Positions 6,086-6,495 of a stretch of 6,495 nucleotides of DNA are shown in pieces. Source of the stretch: Bacteroidota bacterium (GTDB taxonomy: Bacteria; Bacteroidota; Bacteroidia; Chitinophagales; Chitinophagaceae); assembly GCA_023386855.1 (NCBI GenBank), contig JAEWIW010000049.1, positions 1 through 6,495 on the forward strand, given 5' to 3'. The notes under the pieces were generated by a model, which had not been told where the DNA came from, did no database searches, and saw nothing but the letters and a program-made list of their open reading frames with translations. How positions within the stretch are numbered: the first letter of the stretch is position 1; every line of letters starts with the position of its first letter. The translations under genes and the position numbers were made by a program.

Positions 6086-6495
6086 CTACTCAGATATCCT
6101 GTTTATAATTTCTTCTTTAAGGCTGCTGATGAATTCGTCGATAGCGACAGTTCCTGCATCACCCTTACCCTGCCTTCTTACACTCACTTTACCTTCATTG
6201 ACTTCCTTCTCTCCAATTACCAGCATATAAGGCACTTTGGCGAGTTCGGTATCCCTGATCTTCTTGCCTATCTTCTCGTTCCGGTCGTCCAGTTCTGCAC
6301 GAATATCAGCTTTTTTCAGTTTTTCCAAAACTGTTTCTGAATATTCCCGGAACTTATCACTGATGGGAAGAATTTTCACCTGTAAAGGCGCAATCCATGT
6401 CGGGAACTTTCCCGCGTAATGCTCCAGCAAAAAGCCGATAAAGCGCTCATGGGTTCCCAGCGGTGCCCTGTGAATGATCAGCGGGTTCTCAGCAG
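6086..6495 (-). CDS. thrS: Threonine--tRNA ligase, C-terminal part (5' partial)
   Basis: The - strand frame is open to the window edge and ends in TAG at 6088-6086; 135 complete codons are visible. The enzyme charges tRNA-Thr with threonine in the cytoplasm. The fragment starts in class II motif 3: NPLIIHRAPLGTHERFIGF, whose His corresponds to the third zinc ligand (His511 in E. coli ThrRS numbering) and whose ERF Arg matches the motif 3 ATP-binding Arg520. EHYAGKFPTWIAPLQVKILPIS then leads into the anticodon-binding domain: VLEKLKKADIRAELDDRNEKIGKKIRDTELAKVPYMLVIGEKE, ending SLKEEIINRISE. The catalytic core motifs 1 and 2 and the editing domain lie outside the window. Followed at 75 bases by infC, an order conserved in many bacteria, so one operon is expected. 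Confidence 0.97.
   Translation of the reverse strand, partial: AENPLIIHRAPLGTHERFIGFLLEHYAGKFPTWIAPLQVKILPISDKFREYSETVLEKLKKADIRAELDDRNEKIGKKIRDTELAKVPYMLVIGEKEVNEGKVSVRRQGKGDAGTVAIDEFISSLKEEIINRISE

Overview
The window looks like chromosomal DNA of a member of the Bacteroidota, probably in or near the Chitinophagaceae (inference). The signs are: a very long secreted protein fusing ThuA-like, PQQ sugar dehydrogenase, PKD and cytochrome c domains; a TMEM220-family membrane protein; an OmpA-family protein with a charged linker and a sandwich-like domain; an IF-3 with a long Pro/Arg/Gln-rich N-terminus; and start codons with little or no Shine-Dalgarno signal. I see no phage, plasmid, transposase, CRISPR, rRNA or tRNA signature.

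Layout. Bases 1-2841 (+) hold the 3' part of the large fused oxidoreductase, whose 5' end lies outside the window. A strong hairpin terminator at 2931-2971 separates it from the convergent TMEM220-family gene at 3015-3398 (-). The divergent gap 3399-3722 contains about three degenerate copies of a 27-bp tandem unit. The OmpA-family gene is 3723-5060 (+); its start is set by the signal peptide, not by the longest possible frame. The gap 5061-5431 is packed with 7-bp tandem repeats of at least three sequence types around a second strong terminator (5325-5364). The right end (-) carries thrS (3' end only, 6086-6495) followed by infC (5432-6010), an ancient translation gene pair. A 75-bp spacer between them holds two short hairpins, one of which covers the only purine-rich ribosome-binding-like stretch of infC.

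How the genes work together. thrS and infC are very probably co-transcribed. The usual followers rpmI and rplT are not next to infC; the heptamer-repeat island starts 2 bases after its stop codon. The oxidoreductase, the membrane protein and the OmpA-family protein are envelope proteins with no visible shared pathway. The most unusual signals are the heptamer-repeat island, which has inverted outer blocks, and the possible leader structure in front of infC. I did not find a convincing novel multi-gene system.
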